64,000 nucleotides of DNA. Origin: Phoronis australis. Its lineage: Eukaryota; Phoronida; Phoronidae. This document shows, piece after piece, positions 1 to 10,336 of this stretch. The DNA lies in NCBI GenBank assembly GCA_002633005.1, contig NMRA01000248.1:387846-451845 (forward strand). The letters run 5' to 3'. How positions within the stretch are numbered: position 1 is the stretch's first letter; each line of letters begins with the position of its first letter. Below the pieces are notes generated by a model. The model was not told the DNA's origin. It saw nothing but the letters and a program-made list of their open reading frames with translations, and searched no databases. Position numbers and translations under genes: made by a program.

Positions 1-169
1 CATTACATGAATGACTTCATTTTTAAAACTGCTGCAAACCCATCTTCCTTCAAAGAAGCAAACATTAGATTCATACCACTTGTCATTATAGTCCAGTAGT
101 CATTATAAAACTGCTCTCAACTTGTTCCTTATAATCATATGAAAAGTGGTTTCTAAGCTTGATAAGACC

Positions 170-307
170 TTACTGTTCATTATTGCTTGAGACCACGCTG
201 GCCATATATAATGACACGTCGTGACAAAGCAAGTTACTGTTTATTATTGCTTGAGACCACGCTGGCCATATATAATGACACGTCGTGACAAAGCAAGTTA
301 CTGTTTG
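170..307 (+). repeat. 64-bp tandem duplication in FREM1 intron
   Basis: Two nearly identical copies of a 64-bp unit (ttactgtt.attattgcttg...) and a short third start. Unlike the larger duplications there is no N between copies, so this looks genuine. Confidence 0.85.
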
Positions 308-452
308 TTACACTTTTAGGAAGAAACCAATTTCATAACTGTAAGTGGTCTAATTAAAAAAGGTATTTTTTGACAAAAAGAAGAGTATAGTGGCTGTATG
401 CTTACATTTTTCCATAGTACAAACCTTCAAATTGAAATCATTTTGTTTTAAG

Positions 453-1642
453 GTTCGTCGAAGTGGAAGTATGACAACCATGTTCACACAGCTAGACTTA
501 GAGCAGAACCGTATTACATATGCTCACACCAGTGGCGAGATTGGACCAAATTTTGTCGAAGACACGTTGACGTTTTTGGTGGCGGATAAGCCCGTTCCTA
601 CAAGCGATGAACTGCCCGTGCGCGATGTGAAAGTAAAAGTACTTCCTGTTGACAATCAGAAACCACGCGTGGATCTCGGCACGTCCATTATTGTTCCAGA
701 AGGGGGCAGAGGGGCGATAGCACAGGAGATGTTGGACGTGAAAGATTTAGATTCTGTTTATGAAGACATTGAGTTTGTGATCATTCGCCAGCCTAAATGG
801 GGATATCTAGAGAACACGAAACCCAACCCCGGCTCTGAGAAAAGTAACAGGGGGAAGCGTATTGATCGTTTCAAGATGGCTGACATTGTTGACACGACTG
901 TGAACTATGTCCAAAGTGTCCACGAGGGTGTGGAGCCCCTGACAGACAATCTTGTGTTGTACGCAACAGATGGCATAAACAGATCACCAAGAATTGTTCT
1001 GTCGATAACTATTGTGCCAGAAAATGATGAAATTCCAAAAGTCAATATGGGTAATTTAGTTGTCATAGAAGGCGGAGAAATTGTCCTTCAAGGAGGTGAA
1101 ATGTTAGATGTGAGTGACAAGGACAGACCCAGAGATCTCTTGATGGTCTCTGTGGATCGTCAACCCAGCCATGGCAATCTGAAGCTTCTTATGTACGCAC
1201 GCACTGCGGGGAACCGTGTGGAGTTACCCATTCATGACTTTGAGTTTGAGCAGTTGAAGACCGATCTGAATCTTATGTATCAGCATGACGGCTCGGAGCA
1301 TTTTGGTGACGAGTTCTCGCTTAAATTTAGTGACGGGAAACATTCAGTCATCAAAACAGTTCTGGTGAATGTGACGGCGAAGAATGATGAACGGCCATCT
1401 TTGTTAAGAAATGCTGGCTTGCGGGTAAATTTCGGTGATTCTGCCGTAATTTCTAGTCTGGTTTTGAGGTCACATGATGCCGATAATGATCGCTCGGAGG
1501 TTTACTACGTAATAGTAAGCATACCAAAGCGTGGTGTGATACAGAAATTGCGAAAAACTCCCACAGACAGGCGAGAGATTTGGGATGAGCTGGGTGTTGG
1601 TTCTAATTTCACTCAAAAAGACGTTGACATGAATTATGTCAG
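453..1642 (+). CDS. FREM1: FREM1 exon: CSPG repeats
   Basis: Open frame of 396 codons plus two bases, preceded by a T-rich acceptor (ttttgttttaag) and followed by cag|gtttgt. It holds the tail of one CSPG repeat, two full repeats and the start of a fourth. Each repeat shows the family pattern: a beta-strand lead with E-G-G, an acidic D-x-D turn, a 'QPxxG.L' strand and a 'V.Y' strand before D/N-D-E-x-P. The in-frame Met codons near 390 and 474 are not the protein start, because the domain is already under way and the exon starts in phase 0. Confidence 0.88.
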
Positions 1643-4600
1643 GTTTGTCATTGTTATTCATCTTTTGTTACGTCATGCTCGTTCTGTATAATAACCGTCG
1701 AAATATTTTCTCGTGAAATAATTACATCTTGTTAGCATTGAACATTTATGAATAGCTCATGAAGTTGTCTATAAAATGCAATGTCATCAGTGCAGACAGA
1801 CTTAATTTTCATTTTGCTGCTTGACTTACAGACTTTCCACAGTTCTCCACTCTGTTGAAAGTGCAAGTTAAACAAAGTTTTAGTTCTTTCAAATGTTAAA
1901 CTACCTTTTAGAATAATGCCTTACAATGCAAAGTTTGTATCGTTTTTACAATTCTTGTGATGTTGGAATTAATTTACATGTTTTCATGTTGATTTTTCCG
2001 AGATCATAAGAGTTTATAATTTTTGTGAATCAGTAGTTGCAGCAAATATGTTGATACATTCAAATTTCAGATACATGAATACTGGGCTTCCTGGCCGTCG
2101 GGGAACTGACAAGTTCAAGTTTAGACTCACAGATGGCGTTCACTTTTCCCATCACGAAACATTTGAGATAGAAATAAAGCATTCTCGTAAAGGTGAGATA
2201 GCGATTATCAATCGAGGCCTTGACATTGATGAAGGCGATCAAAAGGTTATAACGCCCTCTGACCTCACTGCTCTGGATGGGTCCAACGCACCCGATCATC
2301 TCCAGTTCACTGTGACGAACCCTCCTTTGCAAGGACATCTGGAATTGACGTCCAAACCGGGCCAGGCAGTAAACGCATTCTCCCAAATGGACATACTTGG
2401 AAGTCTTCTTGTGTATGTTCACCAGAGTAAAGTTGACGTACCCGAAGATCTCTTCACTTTTGTTGTGTCAAATGGTGTCCGCGGTATGCAGAAGACTGGC
2501 ATTTTTGTCATTAGAATTCGTGCCGTGGACAGAGAGTTGCCTTCACTGGACTACACCTCACCCATCAAAGCACTGCTAGGTGGCGCTGTTCGCCTTACTG
2601 CTGATTACATCAAAGCTACAGATCCTGATACGGATGCGAAGAATATTACATTTACAATTTCGCATCAACCAGACTACGGAGTCATCACCAAAAATGGTCG
2701 ATCAGTAGAAAGATTTACGCAGTCAGACATAGATGAAGGTGTTGTGATTTACCAGAATACAAAATCTGGTGGCAGCATTGACCGATTTATTTTTACCATT
2801 GATGATGGACACCATCTTGGATTCTTCATAGATGGCCAACTGCAAAAACGTCCGGTCATCTTCAGCATACTTCTTGAAAACCCCGAAACGCAACCTCCTC
2901 GGCTTGAACTGAACAAATCACCGGATTTACTTGACTCTGTGAGTCGTGGCAAATATGGGTTTGTTCTCAGTAAACGTAACTTAGCGGCAGCAGATAAAAC
3001 ATCCCCAGACAGCCAGGTCAGTTATGTGATAACCCAACCCCCTAAATATGGGTATCTGCAACACAATGATAAACATGGCGGTGACATTATTGGACAGAGA
3101 CTGAAGCAGAGAGACATTGATGATGGCGGAATATTGTATATTTTGCAAGACAATGTTGAAGAGACTAACGATTCTTTCTCATTCAGACTGCAAGATACGT
3201 CAGGACATGTTAGTGAAAAAGAATACAGGTACAACTTAATTCTTGCAGCTAAAATATTTCTTTTGTTTTTATTTTATCAAAACTTAGGTGACGCTAATAC
3301 AGTAATTCATAAATGGCTTGTTTGGATTCGTTTAACATCGTAGACAATTTCTTGTCAGTAGTTGTATGATAAATTGTTGGTTTAGAATGGACATTCAATT
3401 GCATTCATCCACTGTTAGTGATATGGTAAACTAATACAGTGTGCAATTCACACTCTGTGCTTTCTCAGGGCTTGGAATTTTCCTCTTTTAAGAGGATTTC
3501 CTCTTTTTTGGTTTCGATTTCCTCGTATTTGATTTCCAGTCTCCTCTTTTTCCGTCTCTTTCTTACTATTATTTCGACTTAATGCATTCAAAAAGTTTAT
3601 TTCAGTTAAATTTTACAAGAAAAAATTCTGTCACACATGCCAATTTATTTGTGGAATGATACATCACCTGGAAAATTTTCCCATTTTTTGTCATTGGTCA
3701 TTCCAAGCCCTGTTTCAGTAGACAGTACTTGATGTTCCTATACCCTTTGGGAGTTTCTGTTTTTATTATCCAGATTTGTCATGAGTTGGCCTTTGCTAGA
3801 GTTCAGTCGGTCTGAGTATGTTGTTTGTGAGACGGCCGGAATGGTGTCTGTCACCATCGTCCGGTCTGGAGCCCTTCAAGACTCATCNACTGGACTACAC
3901 CTCACCCATCAAAGCACTGCTAGGTGGCGCTGTTCGCCTTACTGCTGATTACATCAAAGCTACAGATCCTGATACGGATGCGAAGAACATTACATTTACA
4001 ATTTCGCATCAGCCAGACTACGGAGTCATCACCAAAAATGGTCGATCGGTAGAAAGATTTACGCAGTCAGACGTAGATGAAGGTGTTGTGATTTACCAGA
4101 ATACAAAATCTGGTGGCAGCATTGACCAATTTATTTTCACCATTGATGATGGACACCATCTTGGATTCTTCATAGATGGCCAACTGCAAAAACGTCCGGT
4201 CATCTTCAGCATACTTCTTGAAAACCCCGAAACGCAACCTCCTCGGCTTGAACTGAACAAATCACCGGATTTACTTGACTCGGTGAGTCGTGGCAAATAT
4301 GGGTTTGTTCTCAGTAAACGTAACTTAGTGGCAGCAGATAAAACATCCCCAGACAGCCAGGTCAGTTATGTGATAACCCAACCCCCTAAATACGGGTATC
4401 TGCAACACAATGATAAACATGGCGGTGACATTATTGGACAGAGACTGAAGCAGAGAGACATTGATGATGGCGGAATATTGTATATTCTGCAAGACGATGT
4501 TGAAGAGACTAACGATTCTTTCTCATTTAGACTGCAAGATACGTCGGGACATGTTAGTGAAAAAGAATACAGGTACAACTCTTTAATTCTTGCAGCTAAA

Positions 4601-7600
4601 ATATTTCTTTTGTTTTTATTTTATCAAAACTTAGGTGACGCTAATACAGTAATTCATAAATGGCTTGCTTGGATTTGTTTAACATCGTAGACGATTTCTT
4701 GTCAGTAGTTTTGATCATCTCTTTGTAAACCTGTTGTATGGTTTAGAATGGACATTCAATTGTATTCATCCACTGTTAGTGATACGGTAAACTAATTGGG
4801 TGTACAATTCACAGTCTGTGCTTTCTCAGGGCTTGGAATTTTCCTCTTTTAAGAGGATTTCCTCTTTTTAGTTTAGATTTCTTCTTATTTGATTTCCAGT
4901 CTCCTCTTTTTTCGTCTCTTTCTTATTATTATTTCGACTTTATGCATGCAAAAAAATTCTGTCACACATGCCAGTTTATTTGTGGAACAATACATCACCT
5001 GGAAAATTTTCCCATTTTTTGTCATTGTTCATTCCAAGCCCTGTTTCAGTAGACAGTACTTGATGTTCCTATACCCTTTGGGAGTTTCTGTTTTTATTAT
5101 CCAGATTTGTCATGAGTTGGCCTTTGCTAGAGTTCAGTCGGTCTGAGTATGTTGTTTGTGAGACGGCCGGAATGGTGTCTGTCACCATCGTCCGGTCTGG
5201 AGCCCTTCAAGACTCATCCTTTGTGGAGGTAATGGTGAGGAGTTCCCAGGCACGGGAGGACGAGGATTATGAACTGGGCAAAGGCAAACAGGTGCAGTTT
5301 AGCCCTGGTGAGTAACAGAAGTAGGCTTGATTCTGATTTACAGGGGTGTAGCTCAAACCTGAAAACGTTAGTTTAATATTTAGGCATGCCAACAACTTTT
5401 TATCTGATGATTGAGGAAACGTACGGCCTATTGCAAGGCAAGCTAGTGTGACCATGTGCTGTACTTGTATTGCATGGCGGTATCTCATGAACACTTGGTG
5501 AGAGTCGTGCGTCTACAGGACGCATCTCTGTATGTTGAAGCCTATAGCCCTGTTCATGGAAGTCTGCAGCCCTAGCTGTTCGTGGAAAGTCTTTACGAAG
5601 TCTCACAACCCGCAGACAGTTTCCCGTTGTCTAGTAGCAGATTAGGGCTATGACATCAGTCAAAAGATCAGCTAATACATAAATCAGTTCTGTTCAAACT
5701 GTTATTTCCTATTTTTATTACAGGCATGAGATCAGCCACCTATAACATTATCGTCAAAAAAGATGACTTGAAAGAAGCGAATGAAAAGATTCGTCTAGTT
5801 TTGAAGTCACCTGTCAACGCTGTACTTGGAAAGACTCGTAAAACTATAGTGCAAATTGTGGATGCTAGAAAAGGTACCATGGCTGTAAGGTTGTCAAATT
5901 ACTTGTTTCTCAGATGTTTTAGAATTATCATAAAATCTTTTAACAGTTAATGTGATCACTGTTTTGAGGATCCTGTACACATTGACATTATTGCCTCACT
6001 ATCAAGCTCTCAAGTTGAAAGTCAGCAGACATGTAGGTATGCTACAATGAAGGACGCGCTTAGCAAAAAAGAACGAGCATTAATTTTTCACTTAGTAATT
6101 ATTCTGAAATAACAGTTTACTTTATGTGAAAAATTGTTATCCAGTCAACTTTTGTGTGCTTTGAGATAGATGAATGTTGCTTTTCCTTAGGATGAACGAT
6201 TGACCCTGGTATCAGGCGTGGTCAAGTTAGTCCTTATATAATTAAATTAATTTGCTCACCCCTTTGTGGTGTTCTGAGGGTTTACATGTTTGTTCACTTG
6301 AGTCTTTTGCTGGGATAATGGTTTGCAAGCACCACTTACTAAAGGTTGGACATTTTATTCATGAAGAACCCATTGCACTGGTCAAACAGTGATTGTTTAT
6401 GAGTCGATCACCTGCTCCATCTCTCTGTTTACATTACCAGGTCACTGTGCATACACTCCTGGTATGATTGGGGGTGACCCTCCTCCAGCGGTCGTACAAC
6501 CGGCCTCGGTTGAGCGTAGAAATGGAGAGATAATCAGAACGGTAAGTCACTTTGAGTCAAAAGACTGTGCCTTCTTTCATAATCAACATTATAACAGGAA
6601 AATTTTGTAATTAGTCGGAAGATTTTTTCTGCGTGAACGAGTTGGTCAATAATTAGCTTGAAAATACTGGTTTTTGATAAAGGGTTTCTTTTGATTCTAA
6701 AGGTGTTTTGTTTATAATGTTACAACCACCTCTATTGTTTAGTTTGCTCTTGAGTGCACTGAACTACTAAATGTTTCTTTCCTAAATTGATTATGTGTCC
6801 ATTCGTGCATGTGCGCATGCTTTCAATAACTTGACATGTCTAATACTACGCAAACCTGGGAGAACTAAGAAAAACAATATTCTTTTGCGAGTACTCATAG
6901 CCTTGTAAATGTTGGCTGTCAGTAACATATCTGTTGCGACAACAGATGGCACTGCACTGCTCTTTTCCTCCAATAGTACCATGGTATTGCTGGGGTTAAC
7001 AAGAAAACGAAACCTGTAACTAAAAGTCGTGGCTACTCAGGAAATAGCCAGGGTGCTGAAGATGGTAGCAAGAAAAAAAGGAAACGAAAATTACGTAAAA
7101 ACTTACGTAGGAAGTCTAAGAAAAAATCACAGCCCAAGGTTTGTATGCTGTTAGAAGGGTTTGTAAGAGAGCTTGGCTAATTAAAAATAGTACATTTATT
7201 GTTATTCACTGTTGCCATTGTTGATACTGTATTTATTAGGTGAATTCTTATGTTTCATATTGTATCATTATCGTTATATTGGGATATTGCTGTTTTAGGA
7301 TACAGTTGTATCGAGACATTTGGCAACTATATTTTATTGGGTGGTAATTGTAATGGGATATTATTATATCAGGATATTATTGTATCTGGACCGTATTGTG
7401 TTATCGTATGATTGTATCAGAATATTGTTTGTTTCAGGACATCATTTTATCTGGTTGGTTTTGAGATTTTATTGTGTAATATTGTATTACTATAAGACAC
7501 TATTGTGTTGGGATATTAGTGTATCAGATCACTAATATTGTATTGGATCACAATTGTATTGGAACATTATTTTAGTGTGGCATCAAGCACAAGTATTTCA

Positions 7601-10336
7601 TGTGTTCTGCTGCTTTGGCTCAAAGTAGACAGGAAAGTACAACATTATTTTCTTGTTGGTCACGTGATTTTGTCGATGTTCCTTCTAATGAAATATTTGG
7701 ATTTATTTATTGTTTCAATCATTTGTAGCTTCTGAAATTTACATTTGTTTTTCCAGATGAAAGCTTGCACTGAAAAAAGGCTTGGTACATTTCACCACAG
7801 TCCTGATACTAACGAGCTTTTTATATGTCACGGGTTATTGTGGAAGAAGGTGAACCCTACGGGGGGTCGACGAAAACTGAGACGGCTGGAAAAGTCAGGA
7901 AAACAAAGGAAGCATCGTGCGAAGGAACAAGTCTGTTCTGAGGGTAATTTCTAATCAGCAAAATTATAATGTTGCATTAAAAACAACACTCTTGTTGCTT
8001 TACCTAACGTACGTTTTGAGAGTGTTTTAGTGAATTGAAAATGTTTTTTTTATCTATATTTCATGCACGCACCCAGGGGAGGCTCGGGGGGGCTCGAACG
8101 AGCCTCGAACGAGCCTCCCCATTTGGCGAAGTGGGCAAAAAGGTCCGCCTCAGAGAGACAAAAAGTCCGAGAAAATGAGGCATAGTCCATTAAACATGCG
8201 CAAACGCGCAATTCACAGTGGTGCTCCCGTTTTTTTTAATATTTTTTTTAGTCCGCCCGCTTTTTTGTTACCAAAAGGTCCACAAAGTCAGGAATTTGAG
8301 CCACCCCGATACTGGAGGCTGGGTGCGCGCATGTATGTGAATAGGTACATGATTGTCGCACAACCGTACGAATGTTTTTATGAGCATCTGTAACTCATGT
8401 ACACCTGTAAACTGTAACTTGGCAACAAAACTGGCTGAATGCTGACTGTGTCGTTGGTTGTATAGTTATCTGCAAACTCACTTAAATTCACAATGTTTGT
8501 AGCAACATCAGGTGTGGCTTGTATGTAATGTGTTTCCTTGGCCACCAGGTGTCACTTTCATAAAATACATTTCCCTGGCTACCAAATGCCACTTGTGCAT
8601 AACATGTTTCCATGAACACCAGGTTGGCTTGATAAACACGGTGCTTGCTACATTGTTGGAGAGGGGTTAAAGACTTGGAATGACGCGCAGAGATTTTGTA
8701 AGGAACACCACAGAGCTAACCTGCCCTTCATTGAGTCCAAGAAAATGCTGAGATTAATGTTCAAACTGACACGACACCAGCCGTTCTGGATTGGTAACTA
8801 TAGATTTTGCCTGTTTCTCTCTCAAATTACATTCTCCAACATCTTAAACTGGTATCATAATCACGTCAAGTCAAAAATTGTTTACAAAGGGTTTTGCTAA
8901 TGTGTTATTGTGTGGACATTTTGATTTTTTGGCTATGCNTGAGCATCTGTAACTCATGTACACCTGTAAACTGTAACTTGGCAACATAACTGGCTGAACG
9001 CTGACTGTGTCGTTGGTTGTATAGTTATCTGCAAACTCACTTAAATTCACAGTGTTTGTAGCAACATCAGGTGTGGCTTGTATGTAATGTGTTTCCTTGG
9101 CCACCAGGTGTCACTTTCATAAAATACATTTCCCTGGCTACCAAATGCCACTTGTGCATAACATGTTTCCTTGAACACCAGGTTGGCTTGATAAACACGG
9201 TGCTTGCTACATTGTTGGAGAGGGGTTAAAGACTTGGAATGACGCGCAGAGATTTTGTAAGGAACACCACAGAGCTAACCTGCCCTTCATTGAGTCCAAG
9301 AAAATGCTGAGATTAATGTTCAAACTGACACGACACCAGCCGTTCTGGATTGGTAACTATAGATTTTGCCTGTTTCTCTCTCAAATTACATTCTCCAACA
9401 TCTTAAACTGGTATCATAATCACGTCAAGTCAAAAATTGTTTACAAAGGGTTTTGCTAATGTGTTATTGTGTGGACATTTTGATTTTTTGGCTATGCCAA
9501 AGATAACGATGCTAGGTTAGACGTACATTTAATGATTGTACTTTGTTAAATTGTTAAGTGTAAAAGAAAAACTTTATTACACATAATCCTAATGTTGACT
9601 TTTGCCTTTTTTGTTACCAGTTAGTGAAAAAGAAAGCAAATTCTCAGTGTTTTATTTCAAATAACTCTTCATGTCGTAAATTACATCCTTCTGCTTCTTA
9701 AGTAGAAATTTTTCTTTAAGTTATGCTACAAAGTGTTTGTCTTTGTTTTTTGAATACAAAACAGATTAGGCCAAAAAAGCAAAGTTGGTTTTTTGTCTCT
9801 AGTCTCATTTTGAGGCCTGCGCTCACAACACAAAAGAAATGTGCCAAGGTTTCATGTTTTTTGAAAAGGTGCACAAAGGCACGCGAGTAAAGGGTAAGCA
9901 AGATTTGAAACTCCAAGTGACAAGTGCTGAGGAAAAAAACAAGTCCCGTATCACTTTTACTCATTTCAGTTGAATTTTCTTTTTGAGAAAGTGAGCAACG
10001 AAAACATATTGCACCACGAAACTGATTTTCAAAAAACAACGGAGTCCAGAACCAGTTAGGCTTTTATTGGCCTTACCAATATGTTGCGGACTTTCACTGT
10101 CAAAAAGCAAATGTTTGTTCCTTGTGTTGACAGGTCTCAATGACAAGTTCCAGGCCAACAGTTGGAGCTTTGTCAGTGGTCAAAGAGCTGCCTTTACTTA
10201 CTGGAAGTCTGGTTATCCAAAGAATACCTCTGGCAGTCAGGACCACTGTGTAATGGTTAATGACAACACAAGGTGGCAGCACTTTGCATGCAACGAAAAG
10301 AAAGCTAAGTATATATGTTATAAAGAATCAGTATGA
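453..10336 (+). CDS. FREM1: FREM1-like extracellular matrix protein, 3' half of gene (multi-exon)
   Basis: FRAS1/FREM proteins are secreted or shed components of the epithelial basement-membrane zone; in vertebrates FRAS1, FREM1 and FREM2 form a mutually stabilising complex. Nine exons join in phase: 453-1642, 2071-3228, 5105-5307, 5724-5873, 6441-6541, 6977-7138, 7757-7943, 8623-8793 (or its copy 9182-9352) and 10134-10336, giving about 1,174 residues. Domain order is CSPG repeats, one Calx-beta domain, a basic linker and a C-type lectin domain ending at the stop. Among FRAS1, FREM1, FREM2 and FREM3, only FREM1 carries a terminal lectin domain, which is why I assign FREM1. Human FREM1 is about 2,180 residues, so roughly the N-terminal half is upstream of the window. 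Two exons appear twice next to N bases at 3888 and 8939; I treat the extra copies as assembly artefacts. The first exon begins in phase 0, so an upstream exon must exist. Confidence 0.88.
2071..3228 (+). CDS. FREM1: FREM1 exon: CSPG repeats leading into Calx-beta
   Basis: The acceptor caaatttcag|A completes an Arg codon split from the previous exon (AG|A), restoring V-R-Y in the CSPG strand. The exon encodes the rest of one repeat and three further repeats, and ends aatacag|gtacaa with two bases of another split Arg codon. Its last 684 bases recur at 3889-4572 after the N at 3888, with four amino-acid differences visible between copies (I/V, R/Q, A/V, N/D). Confidence 0.87.
2545..3887 (+). 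repeat. Copy 1 of allelic-type duplication A
   Basis: 1,343 bp ending immediately before the N at 3888; matches 3889-5218 throughout, including FREM1 coding sequence, the following intron and the start of the Calx-beta exon. Differences are scattered substitutions plus small intron indels. Confidence 0.9.
3774..3887 (+). pseudogene. FREM1: Truncated first copy of the FREM1 Calx-beta exon
   Basis: Same acceptor (ttattatccag|A) and same coding start as the full exon at 5105-5307, but cut by the N at 3888 after 38 codons. It is the contig-end fragment of that exon. Confidence 0.8.
3889..4572 (+). pseudogene. FREM1: Second copy of the 3' part of the preceding FREM1 CSPG exon (probable allelic assembly duplicate)
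   Basis: This repeats 2545-3228 almost exactly, and its start coincides with the single N at 3888 rather than with a splice acceptor, so it cannot be spliced as an independent exon. The reading frame is intact and its end has the same donor. I infer it is the other haplotype of the same exon, left by an unmerged contig overlap. In the true gene one of the two copies should be dropped. A real partial duplication is possible but would have to end precisely at a sequencing gap. Confidence 0.8.
3889..5218 (+). repeat. Copy 2 of allelic-type duplication A
   Basis: 1,330 bp starting immediately after the N at 3888 and running into unique Calx-beta exon sequence. Coding part differs from copy 1 by a handful of substitutions; the intron shows short deletions around 4940. 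Confidence 0.9.
5105..5307 (+). CDS. FREM1: FREM1 exon: N-terminal half of Calx-beta domain
   Basis: The acceptor ttattatccag|A completes the split Arg codon (AG|A) from the CSPG exon. The translation runs through EYVVCETAG..VSVTIVRSG, then a strand ending VQFSPG, the first half of a Calx-beta fold. The donor cctg|gtgagt leaves one base of a Gly codon. A second candidate acceptor at 5129-5130 (ctag) was rejected because it gives an early stop in the required phase. Confidence 0.87.
5724..5873 (+). CDS. FREM1: FREM1 exon: C-terminal half of Calx-beta domain
   Basis: The acceptor ttattacag|GC completes Gly, continuing to a typical Calx-beta second half: ATYNIIVKKDD, E-A-N-E-K-I, L-K-S-P-x-N-A and VQIVDA. 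The acidic KDD and E-x-N-E residues are those that usually line the calcium site in Calx-beta domains. Ends AAAAG|gtacca with one base of a split codon. Confidence 0.87.
6441..6541 (+). CDS. FREM1: FREM1 exon: linker after Calx-beta
   Basis: The acceptor attaccag|GT completes a Gly codon. The exon encodes a 33-residue Pro/Gly-containing linker (HCAYTPGMIGGDPPP...) and ends AACG|gtaagt in phase 0. No domain is recognised in it. Confidence 0.78.
6977..7138 (+). CDS. FREM1: FREM1 exon: highly basic linker
   Basis: In-frame segment of 54 codons, phase 0 at both ends, bounded by a pyrimidine-rich acceptor (cttttcctccaatag) and donor cccaag|gtttgt. The C-terminal half is dominated by Lys and Arg (KKKRKRKLRKNLRRKSKKK). 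In a secreted matrix protein such a stretch suggests heparan-sulfate binding or proprotein processing, but that is inference. A later acceptor at 7001-7002 (acaag) would shorten the exon by eight codons in the same frame. No continuous ORF flags this exon because it lacks its own Met. Confidence 0.68.
7200..7580 (+). repeat. Degenerate T-rich tandem repeat in FREM1 intron
   Basis: Repeated variants of 'ggatattattgtatcag' with drifting period. The open frames across it are a consequence of the biased repeat and are not genes. Confidence 0.6.
7757..7943 (+). CDS. FREM1: FREM1 exon: linker preceding the lectin domain
   Basis: Acceptor gtttttccag|ATG, donor gag|G gtaatt, 62 codons plus one base. 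Starts MKACTEKRLGTFHHSPDTNE, contains a second basic patch (RRKLRRLEKSGKQRKHRAK), then VCSEG leading into the lectin exon. The isolated Cys residues may pair with each other or with the lectin domain. Confidence 0.8.
8062..8333. mobile_element. Short inverted-repeat element (MITE-like) in FREM1 intron
   Basis: Ends carry inverted repeats: catgcacgcacccag at the left, and catgcgcgcacccag as the reverse complement of the right end. About 272 bp with no coding capacity. The interior has a palindromic 'ggctcgaacgagcc' segment. Family unknown. Confidence 0.5.
8381..8938 (+). repeat. Copy 1 of allelic-type duplication B
   Basis: 558 bp ending at the N at 8939, matching 8940-9497 with the same length and only about four substitutions visible. 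It includes the FREM1 lectin exon. Confidence 0.92.
8623..8793 (+). CDS. FREM1: FREM1 exon: first half of C-type lectin domain
   Basis: Acceptor aacaccag|GT completes Gly; the exon encodes GACYIVGEGLKTWNDAQRFC, a hydrophobic helix and ends FWIG. These are the N-terminal CTLD landmarks: Cys, W-x-x-A-x-x-x-C, then the W-I-G core. It ends attg|gtaact with one base of Gly, joined by the exon at 10134. An identical-length copy lies at 9182-9352. Confidence 0.85.
8940..9497 (+). repeat. Copy 2 of allelic-type duplication B
   Basis: Begins immediately after the N at 8939; continues into unique intron sequence at 9498. Confidence 0.92.
9182..9352 (+). CDS. FREM1: Second copy of the FREM1 lectin exon (same exon, allelic assembly duplicate)
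   Basis: Exact-length repeat (171 bp) of 8623-8793 inside the duplicated block 8940-9497 that starts right after the N at 8939. Splice sites and frame are intact. If both copies were spliced, phases would match (both start with two and end with one codon base), giving a duplicated half-lectin with no matching second half. That is structurally implausible and supports one exon in the true gene. Confidence 0.72.
10134..10336 (+). CDS. FREM1: FREM1 terminal exon: second half of C-type lectin domain and stop
   Basis: Acceptor gtgttgacag|GT completes Gly: G-L-N-D-K, SWSFVSGQRAAFTYW, a Cys in QDHCVMV, then RWQHFACNEKKAKYICYK and TGA at 10334-10336. This supplies the three remaining conserved CTLD cysteines. 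The usual calcium/sugar motifs EPN or QPD and WND are not present (YPKN and RWQHF stand in those places), so calcium-dependent sugar binding is not predicted. Confidence 0.87.

Noticed and set aside
3889-4690. A second, independent FREM gene fragment or an extra CSPG repeat
   Set aside because: It starts at an N without splice acceptor and duplicates exon plus intron sequence; explained as the other allele of the same region.
5129-5130. Alternative splice acceptor (ttgctag) for the Calx-beta exon
   Set aside because: In the phase required by the upstream exon it leads to a stop codon within a few residues.
8871-9104. 77-codon minus-strand frame across the N at 8939
   Set aside because: It is an artefact of joining two copies of the same intron segment and contains the ambiguous base.
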